Of a DNA stretch of 64,000 nucleotides, positions 37,301 through 47,085 are shown piece after piece; the stretch's first letter is position 1; each line of letters starts with the position of its first letter. Source of the DNA: Leptasterias polaris (Eukaryota; Echinodermata; Asteroidea; Forcipulatida; Asteriidae); contig JAZGTN010000168.1 of assembly GCA_037783415.1 (NCBI GenBank), positions 434,001-498,000 on the forward strand, written 5' to 3'. The translations under genes and the position numbers were made by a program. A model generated the notes under the pieces. It saw only the letters and a program-made list of their open reading frames with translations, made no database searches and was not told the origin of the DNA.

Positions 37301-39741
37301 CACATGAACATGAAGTTTACGTTTATTTCCATTCCATTTCAACTGAATACAAGTTCACAAGAATAGTAATTACAATATTGTAAGGCTGAAGGAGTACTTG
37401 TTATATTTAACATTATTAATAAAAGAGAATAATGGGATGGCGGCAATAATACCCTAGAAGCAGGTGCTTGTAGCGGGAATGCCGTAAATCACAGTAAATT
37501 ACAAATCTAATTACATACTGGCAAAATAGGAAAAAAACAGACGGACAGACAGACCGGACGGGACAGACAGACCGGACAGACAGACCGGACAGACTGTAGA
37601 CCGGACAGATAGACAGACAGACAAAACAAAAACAAAGTCCATACTAGTTTAAGCAAATTAAGATGAGAGTAATACATGCATAAACAACTGAATATGGTAA
37701 ATGACATACATTTTTTAACTTGAACTTTGTAAAGATACCATATAAAGCTTTAGATTCTTTTTAAATGTATTAAGGGATTTACATTTAGATAGAGATAATG
37801 GAAGAGAGTTCCAGTTAACAGGGCCGGAGTAGGACAAGGTATGCTGAAACATAGTTGACTGTGCGTGCGGAATGTGGATCTTAGAAGAAGACCGTGTATT
37901 GTGGGAATGGACTAAACGGTTAACTTTAAATAGTGCATTGAAGGGAACCTTGTTGATAATGCGAATTGATTTCTTTTGAAGTTTTACTAACCTATTAAGT
38001 TTTGAGTGGTATGTGTTGGCCCAAATAATATTGCAATATGAGAGATAGGGTAAAATTAGCGAACAATATAAAATGTGCAAGATAGAGCAAGGCAAAATAT
38101 GTTTAAGCCTAGATATGATACCAATATTTTTTGCGATTTTATTCTCAATGTGTTTAATGTGAAATTGCCAAGAGAGTTTTTCGTCTATATAAACACCAAG
38201 AAATTTGGTATGAGTCACTTGTTGAATAGGAACTCCGTCAATTTGTATTTGAACACAACCAGACAGAGATAGTGAGATATGTTTCTTTTTGTGAAAAAGT
38301 ATGCAAGTACATTTTTTAAGATTAAGTGAGAGCCTATTTGCTCTAAGCCATAAGGACACTTTTCCTAGTTCATTGTTAACTGTTTGAATTGAATTTAATA
38401 CATTATTTTTTTCACACGCATAAAATATATTGGTATCATCAGCAAACAATATGAAATTTAACAAATCTGAAGAGCTATAAATATCATTAATATATACAGA
38501 AAACAAAAGTGGACCAAGCAGTGAACCTTGGGGAACTCCACAGGTAATGAGATTCGTAGCAGAATGTGAAGAACCAACTTTAGTAAACTGTTTCCTGTTC
38601 GAAAGATAGCTACGAAACCACTCCAGCGGAATTCCCCTTATGCCATAGAACTTTAGCTTTTCAATTAGAATGTTATGATTTACAGTGTCAAATGCCTTTG
38701 ACAAGTCAAGAAAGACACCTATAGAGGAACAACCAGCCTCAAAAGTCTTGGATATCTTATTAACCATGTCAATTATGGCCATGTCAGTGGAGTGGCCGCT
38801 TCTAAATCCATATTGACCATTGTACAGTATATTAAATTTATTAAGAAAGGACATAGTTCTAGTATACGCTAGTTTTTCTAGTATTTTGGAGAAGCTGGAT
38901 AAAACTGATATAGGTCTATAATTACCAAGTTCACACTCATCTCCATTTTTATAAATGGGTGTAATTTTAGCTATTTTTAGTTGTGTCGGAAAAATACCAT
39001 TAGACAAAGAAATATTAAAAATGTGACTTAGTGGAATGCTAATGTGCATGACCACAGCTTTCAAAACATCTGGATTTAGGTCATCAAATCCCGCACTTTT
39101 TCCATTTTTAAAAGATTGAACAATTTCGCAAATTTCAAATGGACTAGTTGGATTAAAGAAAAGTGTGTTGTCATAACCTCCCTTTAGATAATCATTAAAA
39201 GTGGCATTTTCATGTGGGATGGTGCGGTCCAACGATGGGCCAATATTGGTAAAGAAATTATTGAACATGTCTGCAATTTCCGTTGGCTCGGTTATTTCCT
39301 GTCCATTGTGATTTATGCTGTCAACAATTTTACTTTTTTTTTTTTTTTTTTTACAAGCGAATTAATAATGGACCAAGTCTTTTTAATATTGTGCACACCA
39401 TACAGTTGCTTTAATCTTAATCCTTCCCCCCCCCCCCACCCCCCACCCCCTGGTGGCAGTTTCAAGTTTCGCTCTTTTCAGTTTCTTTGTTCAACCAAAA
39501 ATTATTTAAAACTTGCCCAGTTAGTTTCCCTTGATGTTTATTACTTGGAAGGGGAAAGAATTACTCATTGGTTTTAAGATTCATCTGATGTAATGTAACG
39601 TACTTCATTTTGTACCCCTCTTCCCCCCAACAGGCGCAACTTCCTGACGTTAAAGTTCATGCTTACTTCGCACCTGTTACGCCGCCCCCCTCAGTTGGAG
39701 GGGGGCGTCCTCGTTACTGTCGATGTTGCACGATAATCTAA
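13321..39741 (+). CDS. FBXL20: F-box and leucine-rich repeat protein 20/2, complete spliced gene
   Basis: Substrate-recognition subunit of an SCF ubiquitin ligase. Exons: 13321-13350, 21451-21509, 27312-27366, 27950-28024, 29347-29441, 31379-31543, 32333-32459, 33562-33636, 34027-34157, 34294-34354, 34614-34658, 35814-35870, 36789-37001 and 39634-39741. All junctions are GT-AG and all phases join, giving 431 codons plus TAA (human FBXL20 is 436). The F-box lies at about residues 23-70 (KLPKEDTLRIFSYLDVVSLC, then GWNQLALDGSNW). About 11-13 Cys-containing LRRs follow (CRNIEVLNLSDC, CSELERMDLEEC, LQVIELDNCPLVTD). The end reads YFAPVTPPPSVGG, then CRCCTII. The final CTII is a CaaX box, as in FBXL2/FBXL20, predicting geranylgeranylation and membrane attachment. 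The single invertebrate gene is probably co-orthologous to vertebrate FBXL2 and FBXL20. The first exon (10 codons) is the least certain: it is chosen by its ATG, a good donor and the matching phase. Confidence 0.93.
14463..14605. repeat. Hairpin MITE ('GATTTCACAAAG' termini)
   Basis: It opens 'gtcgatttcacaaagcacaaag' and closes 'aactctttgtgaaatggagccc'. The inside is imperfectly inverted. It lies in FBXL20 intron 1. Confidence 0.65.
14632..15085. repeat. MITE with 'TAGGGTC/GACCCTA' ends
   Basis: Ends are 'aatgtagggtcatactgtgg' and 'ctaggaccctaccttta'. An internal block (14875-14935) is shared in inverted form with 4325-4390, so this family has at least two copies in the window. Confidence 0.55.
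15105..15475 (+). repeat. MITE-like repeat, family A, full copy
   Basis: Terminal inverted repeats start near 'aaaggcactgaacacgtttg' (15113) and end near 'accaaacgtgtacagtgcct' (15453-15472). The TTTAA-type flanks fit a target duplication. The copy at 1-313 is the same family in reverse, and 21755-22156 is a more diverged relative. Confidence 0.8.
15522..15881 (+). repeat. tRNA-derived SINE, family A, well preserved
   Basis: The head reads 'gtcgtggccgagcggataag' (A-box region) with B-box GGTTCGAGTCCC near 15589, like a class II Leu/Ser tRNA. The body includes 'aaatgggtacctgtgagg' and 'gcgctatataagaagccact', and the tail is (ATT)n. It is one of the best copies for deriving a consensus. Confidence 0.88.
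16635..17486. mobile_element. ~850-bp TIR element (non-autonomous DNA transposon)
   Basis: Terminal inverted repeats GCAGCCGATTTCACGAAA and TTTCGTGAAATCGGCTGC bound the element. Subterminal regions are rich in 'ggcgcaa/ttgcgcc' and 'ggcgtaa/ttacgcc' blocks in both orientations. A second inner 'gatttcacgaaagttacgcc' lies near 16722. No transposase frame is present. Confidence 0.8.
18664..18960. repeat. Hairpin MITE carrying a 24-bp tandem array
   Basis: Its ends, 'gggctcaatttcatggctct' and 'agagccatgacattgggctc', are inverted copies of each other. The inside contains about five copies of a 24-bp unit (GAAGCAGGGAATTCCGCGCT plus four bases) at 18713-18840. The open frame here is only the repeat. 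Confidence 0.82.
19735..19868. repeat. ~130-bp imperfect palindrome
   Basis: It is centred on a perfect core, ATTGTTCTCAGCGCTGAGAACAAT (12-bp arms), near 19790-19813. Weaker arms extend to 'gggagac' at 19736 and 'gtctcc' at 19852. A single hairpin element. Confidence 0.75.
20089..20368. repeat. Hairpin MITE with near-perfect TIRs
   Basis: The left end AAGGGACACGTTGCCTTGGA matches the right end TCCAAGGCAACATGTCCCTT with one difference. TTAA-like flanks are present on both sides. Inside is a second long stem at about 20118-20225, around 'gggagtcaaaaatttgactc'. Confidence 0.88.
21755..22156. repeat. Diverged MITE-like repeat related to family A
   Basis: It begins 'ttaaaggcaaagtatacctt', contains 'cgtttctgaaagaaacgttt' (a short perfect stem near 21962), and ends with 'gattaccaaacgtatacaga' near 22131. 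Ends and order resemble 15105-15475. Confidence 0.6.
22600..22735 (+). repeat. tRNA-derived SINE, family B
   Basis: Head 'tagctcagttggtagagcac', then a decayed B-box region, then the family tail block 'tctttgttcaaccaaaattt'. The anticodon arm does not fold as a real tRNA and CCA-side pairing is poor. Confidence 0.72.
22736..24328. other. FBXL20 intron 2 segment, no gene seen
   Basis: AT-rich intron. It has a TG/TTTG-rich tract at 23170-23280 and a 'gacttgagtc/gacttgg' repetitive patch at 23640-23745. No exon-like block with family resemblance on either strand. Confidence 0.5.
24329..24432. repeat. Tandem duplication, 52-bp unit x2
   Basis: 24329-24380 and 24381-24432 are nearly identical copies starting GGAGCACACGTGCACCACAG and GGAGCACATGTGCACCACAG. 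The first contains the E-box CACGTG, which is CATGTG in the second. Confidence 0.9.
24876..25768. mobile_element. ~890-bp TIR element with repeated 'CGAACGTCA' motifs
   Basis: The left end 'tcgaacgtcagcatttttga' followed by CGGAC is the inverted counterpart of the right end 'ccgtcaaaaataaaaatgac' followed by GTTCG. The motif (T/C)CGAA(C/T)GTCA or its complement TGACGTTCGA occurs about seven times inside (for example near 25083, 25492, 25652, 25686, 25716 and 25749). It is often paired with CCGTCA. No transposase frame is visible. Confidence 0.72.
26111..26322. repeat. Exact tandem duplication, 106-bp unit x2
   Basis: 26111-26216 and 26217-26322 appear identical base for base, from 'tacttttttaaatgaccact' to 'tttaaaatatct'. 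The identity suggests a recent event, or an assembly duplication. Confidence 0.93.
27453..27669. repeat. MITE with 'TATAGACGATGTGACCTCTG' termini
   Basis: Left terminus TTATAGACGATGTGACCTCT and right terminus AGAGGTCACATCGTCTATAG are inverted copies. It lies in FBXL20 intron 3, 87 bp after the F-box exon. Confidence 0.88.
28508..29061 (+). repeat. Two partial SINE copies, family A
   Basis: 28508-28673 holds the tRNA-like head region and 'cacttgtgtccttgagcaag'. 28893-29061 holds the distal body ending 'gcgctatataagaagccact' plus an ATT tail. Unrelated AT-rich DNA separates them, so they may be one interrupted copy or two truncated ones. Confidence 0.65.
29505..29900 (+). repeat. tRNA-derived SINE, family A
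   Basis: Head 'cttggttaagagcaccggac', B-box GGTTCGAGTCC near 29573, body 'taaaagaacccagttacact' and an ATT tail around 29878-29895. It starts about 60 bp after FBXL20 exon 5. Confidence 0.78.
30285..30495 (-). repeat. Partial SINE, family A, reverse orientation
   Basis: Body 'gttcttttacgtgcactacc', 'aatgtcccatccgaaggac' and 'ctgctgatcagaaacaccag' in the order expected for a minus-strand copy. Confidence 0.75.
31755..32036. repeat. TIR MITE rich in 'CCAATT'
   Basis: Ends CCCTTACCAAAATTTCCAAT and ATTGGAAATTTTGGTAAGGG are a perfect inverted pair. The interior repeats 'ccaattgga' style words in both directions. It lies in the FBXL20 intron after exon 6. Confidence 0.88.
32518..32745. repeat. 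Hairpin MITE ('GGGCCCAATTTCATGGCTC' type)
   Basis: Left end GGCCCAATTTCATGGCTCTG and right end 'ggtaagcagagccatgaaat' are inverted. It is the same family as 18664-18960 but without the tandem expansion. Confidence 0.82.
33014..33428 (-). repeat. tRNA-derived SINE, family A, full length, reverse
   Basis: Read on the minus strand it has the head 'gtgtcgtggccgagcggata', B-box GGTTCGAGTCCC, then the long body with 'gggttcgccccggtgttcct' and an end at 'gcgctatataagaaccaagt'. This variant is longer than 15522-15881 and probably a subfamily. Confidence 0.85.
34935..35145. repeat. Palindromic repeat, 'GACATGATCATTACAGGCC' type
   Basis: A perfect inner stem with arms CTGGCCGTCAC.../...GTGACGGCCAG spans 35020-35062. 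Outer arms include 'catgatcattacaggcctgc' and 'agacctgctgtgatcatgat'. Related non-palindromic copies lie at 43809-43940 and 55489-55640. Confidence 0.75.
35385..35757 (-). repeat. tRNA-derived SINE, family A, reverse
   Basis: It contains 'gcggcaaaccccttctctta', 'catgcattacacaacacacg' and 'ctgatcagaaacaccaaagg' in minus-strand order, ending in the tRNA-like head 'gtcgtggcagagcggtctag' (complement). It ends about 55 bp before FBXL20 exon 12. Confidence 0.8.
36285..36615 (+). repeat. SINE family B: tail of one copy followed by a second copy
   Basis: 36285-36320 is a family tail ('aaatttacccagtcagctgc'). A new copy then starts near 36345 with a non-tRNA head (block around 'gctgccgcttcccaggttgt'), followed by 'tagctcagttgatagagtgc' at 36510 and 'tctttgttcaccctcaaatt'. 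The tRNA-like part is thus internal. Confidence 0.7.
37325..39425 (-). mobile_element. 5'-truncated LINE with reverse-transcriptase domain
   Basis: A 517-codon minus-strand frame (39268-37715) holds a non-LTR reverse transcriptase. Landmarks are IAKITPIYKNGDECELGNYR, then YGFRSGHSTDMAI, FLDLSKAFDTVNH, GVPQGSLLGPLLFSVYIND and the catalytic FADDT. A WLRANRLSLNLKKC segment and the CR1/Jockey-type C-terminal domain follow. The coding frame extends upstream of the first Met (ITEPTEIADMFNNFFTNIG) but breaks at a 19-base T run (39334-39352). Beyond it the frame resumes with KKTWSIINSLV up to about 39425. There is no endonuclease, so the copy is 5'-truncated. It occupies the last FBXL20 intron, antisense. 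Its 3' flank includes a GACA/GACCGGA-rich array at 37538-37623. Confidence 0.92.
37538..37623. repeat. Short tandem array (GGACAGACAGACC-like)
   Basis: About six imperfect copies of a 'cagacagaccgga' unit lie in the 3' non-coding part of the LINE. Confidence 0.8.
39470..39545 (+). repeat. SINE family B tail fragment
   Basis: 'ctttgttcaaccaaaaatta' and 'cccagttagtttcccttgat' match the 3' portion of family B. It ends about 90 bp before the last FBXL20 exon. Confidence 0.65.
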
Positions 39742-42430
39742 AGACCAAATCAGTCCCTCCAGAAAGATCCCCGATCCAGGAGGTAATGAAATCAAAACAA
39801 GCCTTAACAAGAAAAAATTGCTAAATAATGTGCATTGCTGTGTACTTCTATTGCCATGTTGACCATAGCCTCATTCGGCTGATAGAGGGCGATGTTTTGT
39901 ATGAGGAAGTGATTGTTAGAATGGGAACTGCAAGTTTTATAGCCGGCATGTGATAGGGTAGTCATTGGTTGAGATATGAGGTTTAAGGGCATCATACATG
40001 GTTGGTAATGATCTTGGAACTTCAGCCTTGGAGATCGTCGCTATACGACAGTCATGTGAGATATTACTTGAAGATTGTTTAGTTTTTTATGAAAGTGCGG
40101 CCAGGAACGTCGCTGAGGGTAGGAGTGGTTCTAAATGCTCAGTTTCTTGACTGACTTCACTCCTATCACTTGACAAGGTCTAGTCTTAATCGCCACTATT
40201 GATAAAAAAACAAAAATCGCACAGACCAGCTTTTTAAGCTTTTAAAACTGGCCACAAAGCTGTGAAAAGTAGAGACTTGCATTGGATGGGAAGCAGCCAT
40301 TTTTATTTTTTTTTCTTTCTTTTTTAGGAGTGGGGGGGGGGGGTGTCTTTTTTTGAGCACTTTTTAATGCCAGCCAAAGTCTAGACGTAAGCTTTGAAAG
40401 AAAACTAAGAAACAATGCATCAGAATAAAGGCATTTGGGTCGTGTCTTTGGACCGGTCTGTGCTGCTTACTGTGAAAAGAAGTGACGCTAGTTTTCTAAA
40501 AGTAAAAACCTTTGCACTGGTTAAATAAACAAATTTTCAAAGATCGTTTAGGTCTTGCATTCAGCATGTTCATTCTCTTAAAAACTTTACATTAAAATAA
40601 AATAAAACAATATCATAGTGAAAATACCAAGTCATTTTTAAGTGTTGTGATCAAGTACTGACAATACAATTTAGAAACAAAAAACTGTGTTCATCTGTCA
40701 GATGAACATGTTTACCTCCCAAGCATGCCCCCGCCCCACCACCATTCCCTTAACAAATACAAGATAAACAATTGTTGCCCACTATAAAAAGAAACATAGT
40801 TGTACAAAATGCATGTGATAATATTACTGTTTGAAGGGATGTAAACTGCACAAAGTTGAACTTGAATTTTATAAACACCTGTCTGTGTGAAGAAATATTT
40901 CATAGCAAAAAAAAATAAAAAATCACTAAACAATTTTGAGCACATAGTTTTTGTAAAGGCAAATGCATGCATGCTGTTTTTTGTATAGAAATTGGTGTCA
41001 TCTTCAACAGTTAACATTAAAACTGGGGCGCTTAAAAAGAAATATTGAAAAATAACCTACTCGTTTATTTTAAATGCCGCAGTAATTTTGTTGCATCTAG
41101 TCCGAGACTGTCTGTAAAAAAAAGAGAGTTATATATTTAGCAAGCCTCATTTTCTGCATCTTGAATGTGGGTTCCATACATGCCACTGGACTCCATGTAT
41201 TAACAGAAGCGCTTTTTACTCCAAAATGGTTTTTAAATTCTGCAAAATCATGGGGTTTTTTCTTCTTTTTTCCCCCGGGTTTTCAAGCTGTGTAGGTGTA
41301 CATGAATATTTATTAGTGGCATATTGAAAGTATTTATAAACAGAGTTGACACTTGAACTGTTTTATGAAGCTGAAGACAAATAATCTAAAATGGGAACAA
41401 AACTTTTGCAAATTTTGAAATATTTTTGTCACATTTGCAGCAGAGGGTTGGACTTTTTCAAAACATTTTCGTACTGGAAAAACTTCAAATTTTGGAGAGA
41501 ATATTCTCTGACCGTTGATTTTGTACTAAGAGCTGTATAAAGTTATTTTGTGATATAAGCTGATACATTATTCGTTACATAAATTGTCCGATATTCTGGA
41601 ACATCAAAAAAGAACATTATTTTATGGATTTTCAACTTTTCACTACAAATTCGATATCCGCTGGAATTTCTTTTTACAGAAGTTGTCGAAAATATTTTTG
41701 GAAATCGTGATTGAAATGTATAAATAATATGTAGTTTTGAGTGAAGTAATGTTCTGAACGCTAGAGTTGTATCATCTTATTTGCAGTGAAAAGTTCCATT
41801 TTTAAATGTTCATAGAGCTGCTTTTAGGACAGACAGATGCTGGGAATCAGGATACCAGCCAAGATTTTGTTTCCAGAACAGTCTTTTCGACTGGTAATCT
41901 GATCATTTTGGTATTGCAGAAACAGGTGATAGTCATGACATGTTTTTCATCAGAAGAATTGGTGACCGGATACCTGACTATTTCTCACTATTATATATTT
42001 TGGCATTGTGGTTACCAACCATGATGTTCCCTGAACTTTCTGTAATTTGACCAGTTACCTGGTCATTTTTGTTTTACTTTTATTTTTTGTACTACTAAGG
42101 CAGTTATATTTTGGCTTATTTAGGTTACCTGCTATCATGTTGTTTGCTGGACCATTTTTGTGACCAGTTATCTGGGTATTTTTCATAAACATAAATGTTG
42201 TTCAACAAAAACATTTGCTAAGCAAAACTCACAAGGGAACCAGCCATGAACAGTTGACATTATATATGGCACTCACTTTGACTGGTGTCCTTAGCTCTAA
42301 GTCTAACCTACATTTTTTTAAAGTGGACAATATGCACATAAATTTCCTGCTCATCCATACCACTTCATCAAAACGAAAAGGCTACCAGCTACAGATCAAT
42401 GTCATGTACATGGGTTGCACCCAGTTACCT
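39742..42430. other. FBXL20 3' UTR and/or intergenic DNA
   Basis: No coding exon is recognised. AATAAA-like signals occur (for example near 40426 and 40600), but the true 3' end cannot be fixed. A poly-G tract lies at about 40330-40342. The area 41400-41760 is AT-rich and featureless to me. Confidence 0.45.
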
Positions 42431-42437
42431 GCTTTTT

Positions 42438-42640
42438 TGTGGGGGGGGGGGGGGGGGGGGGGGAGGCCTGGAATTTCAACTTTTAGAGGGCAAAGTCCTT
42501 TTTTTTTTCAAAGGGCACTTCTAGTGGAAAATATTAAAGTCTTTGGGAAACTTTTGAAGGGGCCACCAAGGCCAAGGGGCCACCAAGGCCAAGGGGCCAC
42601 CAAGGCCAAGGGGCCACGACCAGGGGCAGCAGGAGGCCTA
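42438..42640. repeat. Poly-G tract and 17-bp tandem repeat
   Basis: A run of about 23 G at 42440-42462 is followed by tandem copies of GGGGCCACCAAGGCCAA at about 42558-42615. The unit derives from a dispersed repeat ('gaaacttttgaaggggcacc') that also occurs at 32815-32875, 49240-49340 and 50600-50635. Confidence 0.8.
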
Positions 42641-44369
42641 TTTTTATAAGATAAAAACAATATTTTTAAAGATAATTTAAAGGAAATTCTTTTTTGAAAG
42701 GATTTTTAAGGTTATTTTGTTGCAAGTTCATCTTGGGTTTTTGTGGGAGTAGGTCTAATAAAGTAAAGGTGTAAAATGCGAATTTATAAATAATTATTTA
42801 TCTAAGTAAAACAAACAGTACCCTGTTTCCAGCGGCTTTATAGTAGCTTTTGTCAACCTTGATGTGACTCTGGTGTTAAGAGCAAAAAGGAGACGAGAGA
42901 ATTGAAGGGCTTTCCCATGCACAAATAGACAAAGAAAAGAAATTGTTTTGATAAGTTTCAGTCTGAAAGCTGACTTTTTATACCAGGACCAATCTGACAG
43001 AGACAGAGTTCATTCTGAATTACTGTCACTCATGACAATGTTATTATGAGGACCCCCCCCCCCCTGTCTCAACCTCCGCTCTGATTATTGATTTGATTGC
43101 TGCAATCAAAACAAGGCCAAAATAAGTGGACAAAATCCCTAACAAAACAACTGTTTATTGCTGCCCCTGGATGACCTCCAATTTGGATGTCAATTTCAAA
43201 GTTTTTGTCGTGTGGTGTAATCATACTAGAGGATTGAAGTTAATTTACTCTTTGAAAAGTTATCATGAAGACAAATCTTGCTCACAAGATTTTCCTTTTT
43301 TTTCACTCGCCCCCCCCCCCCCCCCCCCCAAGGTGAAATCCAATATGTATGACTATAACTTTAGTAAGTGACGACAATGTTGAGTCATTTAAATTGCGCC
43401 AAATTTCATTTTGAAGACCAGCAAAGTGAAGTTTAGGTGTATTCTTTGGTCTATCAACTTGAGCAGCAAAATGCAGCGTTTAGAGCTACTCTTCATGCAG
43501 AGTAGACAAATGTAAATCAATGCAATTATTATTTTAGTACAATTATTTATTATCTTGTATAAAATAGGTTTTTCATGTCAGGATATAAGTAAATCCGAAA
43601 TCTGTAAAGCATTATCCAATAGGCCTAAGTTGTTGAATGTTGCACCGTACTAAGTGGAGAATTTTTAAGATGCAAATAAGATTCAAATTTACAGCCTCCC
43701 CAAAAATTGTATGATTAACCCCCCACAAAAAAAACCAAAAAACAAACAAAAGAAAAAAATAGAGAGAGCTGACTTTTGTTCATAGGAATTTAATGAAACT
43801 GACACATTAAAGGGGCTGTGTCGTCATGATTAAAGCAGGCCTGAGCCTGTACATGGAGCTATAAACTGTCACCCAGTTACTGCATGCGCGTGCCCTAGCT
43901 CCATCCAGATCATATCTATGGAGAGCAGCCGCGCCCGTGCTTTGAAGTGCTAGTTTCAATTTAATTGAGATTCTGCTGAAGGAAAATGGACATAACTTTC
44001 AAATGAACCAATTTAATTACTTAAAATAAAACAATGTTTGGAATTTAGAATGTGTTTTTTTTTTCCCTGAGGCAAATTAGAACATTCACTGATCTCGGTT
44101 ATCTTGTGCACATCTTTTCTTATCTGTATCTTTAAAAACTTACTTGAAATTTCCTACCAGTAAAATCGGTAATGCTCATATATTTATTTATGTTTTTTAA
44201 TCCATGCTAAGTGGAGAATTCTTTGAGTTGTTACGTTAGTTACGTTCTTGATCAGGTACTATTTGCAAAGTAAAAAGAAGGAATGCAGAACATAAACATC
44301 TCAAATAGTAGATGTACGAGACATTATTAGTAACAATGATTCCTACTGTTTTATATACTTTCTTTTTGA
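42641..44369. other. Intergenic DNA with a dispersed repeat
   Basis: Poly-C tracts lie at 43053 and 43310-43329. 43809-43940 is a copy of the 'aaaggggctgtgtcgtcatg' repeat also found at 55489-55640. I see no gene. Confidence 0.5.
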
Positions 44370-44655
44370 GACCCAATTTCACGAAGCTCCTGAGCACACA
44401 CAAAATTAAACAAATAAAGCTCACCCAAAACAGGTCTTAATTATTTCTCATGGCTGGTCACCGACTGATATTTGCTTAGCAGATAAAAGGGCCCAATTTC
44501 ATAAAGCCTGTAAGCACAAAAGCTTGTTTATCGAAGAAACAGGTTACCAGCCTTGCATTGTTGTGACTGGTGCCTCACCTATTTTTTGCTTAGCCAAAAA
44601 ATTGTCAAGCAGCATTTTCTGCTTAAAAGCTTAATGAAATTGGGTCCAGTATGCA
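44370..44655. repeat. Two abutting MITE copies ('GGGCCCAATTTCATAA' type)
   Basis: 44370-44487 starts 'gacccaatttcacgaagctc'. 44488-44650 runs from 'gggcccaatttcataaagcc' to 'agcttaatgaaattgggtcc', a clear inverted pair. Confidence 0.75.
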
Positions 44656-47085
44656 CATTTTCCCTGCTTAGCATCTTTAGGAAGTTGGGTCCGCGAGTCT
44701 GTCCTAACGGAAGGTTCAAGGATTTAGTCTCCTAACTCACGCAAAAAAAATACACAACAAATGTACATTTATAAAATTGATTGCAATTTACCTTCCTTGT
44801 ATATTTTATACTAAGTGTCAGTGCTTAAAAATCATGGCATTATATTATTATGTAATATAAATCACTCTAATTTATTAACCGATGTCGGGAGAACATTTTT
44901 TGCATTTAATGTGAGAGTTCTGCATTGATGACAGTTATATGTTTGTATATAGATAATAAATAAAAATATTACCAATAAATGTCTGTTGATTAGAATTGCA
45001 TGGGGTTGTTGATCTAACTGAGCTGCTGAGCTAGTCTGAATTGAATGGTTTTGTGTTCCGCAGTGCTCCTTTTTTCTCAAATCAATGATACGTTATACAC
45101 AAGGTGTTTCTATAGTGTGGGCATTAACGCAGATAGTAGTTCACGCTTTGAACAACCGGGTAACTGCATCGCGATAAGAAAGAGACGGCTTGCTATAGCC
45201 CATGATTTGAAATACTAAACCAAAGGAAAACGGGGGGGAAATGGTGTGAGGGGTTTTATTTACTTATTTATTTATTTATTTTGATAATGCACGTAATTAC
45301 CTTACCATCTTTTGAAATAACCCTACATAATACAGGAATTATGTGAGTAGTATACCATGCCAGTGGGATACATGCATGGATTACCAACGGCTTTGTGGCT
45401 GGTAGATTCCATTTTGCCCCACGACCCAGTCACCAAGGGACACAGCTGTAGCAGCTCAGTGCATAAAACGACCACTATACCGTTAATTTTAAACTATTAG
45501 GCTGTTATTTTTTAACTATGCTATTTTTGTAAGAAGAAAGGACATCATTTTTGTGCGACTGCTTCCTGGCAATGTTTCTACATGTATGACTCATAAAAAT
45601 AGCATTCAAGTATAAACAAAAGAGTATTGTAGTTTGTCTGAATTTTATTTTGTGTGAATTTGTCTCTGATGATAGGTATATAAAAATTACTTAGTCTATG
45701 AAATATATATGTATATCTTATATTGCACGAAAGAACGATGGAGAAAAGTTTACACGTGCGGTTCATTTGAAGTGTCTGTATAGTCTACGCCACACTGCAT
45801 ACAAAATGGGGTTTTAAAATTGACACCCCCTGTGTCAATTTTGACACCCCAATTTTTACGGTGTACTCGCGCGCATTTTGTTTTGTTGTTGGTGGGCAAA
45901 GTTTGCACTCAAAAACTGGACGTTTATTTGTAATTTTTAACCCTCAAAAAACACTTGCTTCATTGTTCACTGAAGCATTTCTATCGACAGATTGCTGGTA
46001 ATTTAGACGTCGGAAATCTTGATTTTTTATTACATTCATGGAATGCCAATCCATTTTGTTTTGTTTTATTCACTTTAAATTGTTAACAATTTAACAATAT
46101 AGAAAATGTAGTTTTACTTGTTGGGGCTTCTTTTCAGTTTCCTTTTTATATTGCGGGTAATGTGCGTCCATGGCAAGTGGTCTGGCGTGGACTGCTGGCT
46201 GATGGGACGGGCACCCGCCAACACTTTTTTAGGGCGGGAAGGGTTGGGGAGCTGGAGATTGCATAAAACGGTAGGCCCTATATTTACAATACCGGTGGTA
46301 GGCTTAGATGCATTTCTTTTAGCATTTTAATTTTCAAATCTAGATTCTGTTTGAGCCTCCTGATCCTAGACCATCAACGTTGTGAAACAGCACTTTTTAT
46401 TCACGCTTGTTCTGGGTTTGGTGGTAAAAGTGAGGGCGGAGGCATAAGACCCCATCCGTATTGACCCGCCTGGCAATAAATACAGAATAATGACGAGCTG
46501 GAGCACACGTTATTTTACACTTACAATAATTACCAATGGTTATCAAAATAACACCTGGGTAATAACTTTACCCAAAACTCAGCAAAAGCCAAATGTCTAA
46601 AAACCTACCCAAAATCGAAAAGACAAAATGAAGTTTAGATGTCAGAAAGTAGTATTTGATTTGTTTTCAAGAGGCCGAGAGATTTTGAGTATGGTTTTGA
46701 ATATGTAGACTACACTCCTAAAAATAGGCAAAATTAATAGTGAATAGACCCTCAAGACTGTGGACGTTTGGGGGTCATGCAATTAATAGATTGTGTAATT
46801 ATGACAAGTTATCACAGCCTGGAGGTTCTGTGCTTCAACTTTTGAGTAGACTTGATAAATTTAGGCTTTAAAGTTTGTCCTTGGCTTCGGAAGTGGAGGA
46901 GTGCTTCATGAAAACTCGGGCAGCAAGTCGGTGGGTAAAAACACATTTTTCGATGTTTTTCCGGGTTGTAATAAGCAAATTCCAAACAGCTGATCTGCCA
47001 ATAATAGAACAAAATCTGAACAAAATAGTTGTCCGAAATTGGTTGGTTTTCAAGAGGCTGAAAGACTTTAAATGAATATTTAGCA
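44656..47085. other. Intergenic DNA, no gene seen
   Basis: An ATTT microsatellite lies at about 45258-45282. A short inverted 'ttgacacccc' cluster is at 45818-45855. 'ttttcaagaggc' occurs near 46664 and 47049 within a loosely repeated area. None of the open frames resembles a family I know. Confidence 0.45.

Noticed and set aside
37715..39268. 517-codon frame as a host gene
   Set aside because: It encodes a non-LTR reverse transcriptase and is the body of a 5'-truncated LINE inside an FBXL20 intron.
42215..42649. 144-codon frame
   Set aside because: It runs through a poly-G tract and a 17-bp tandem repeat; the protein is low complexity with no family signal.
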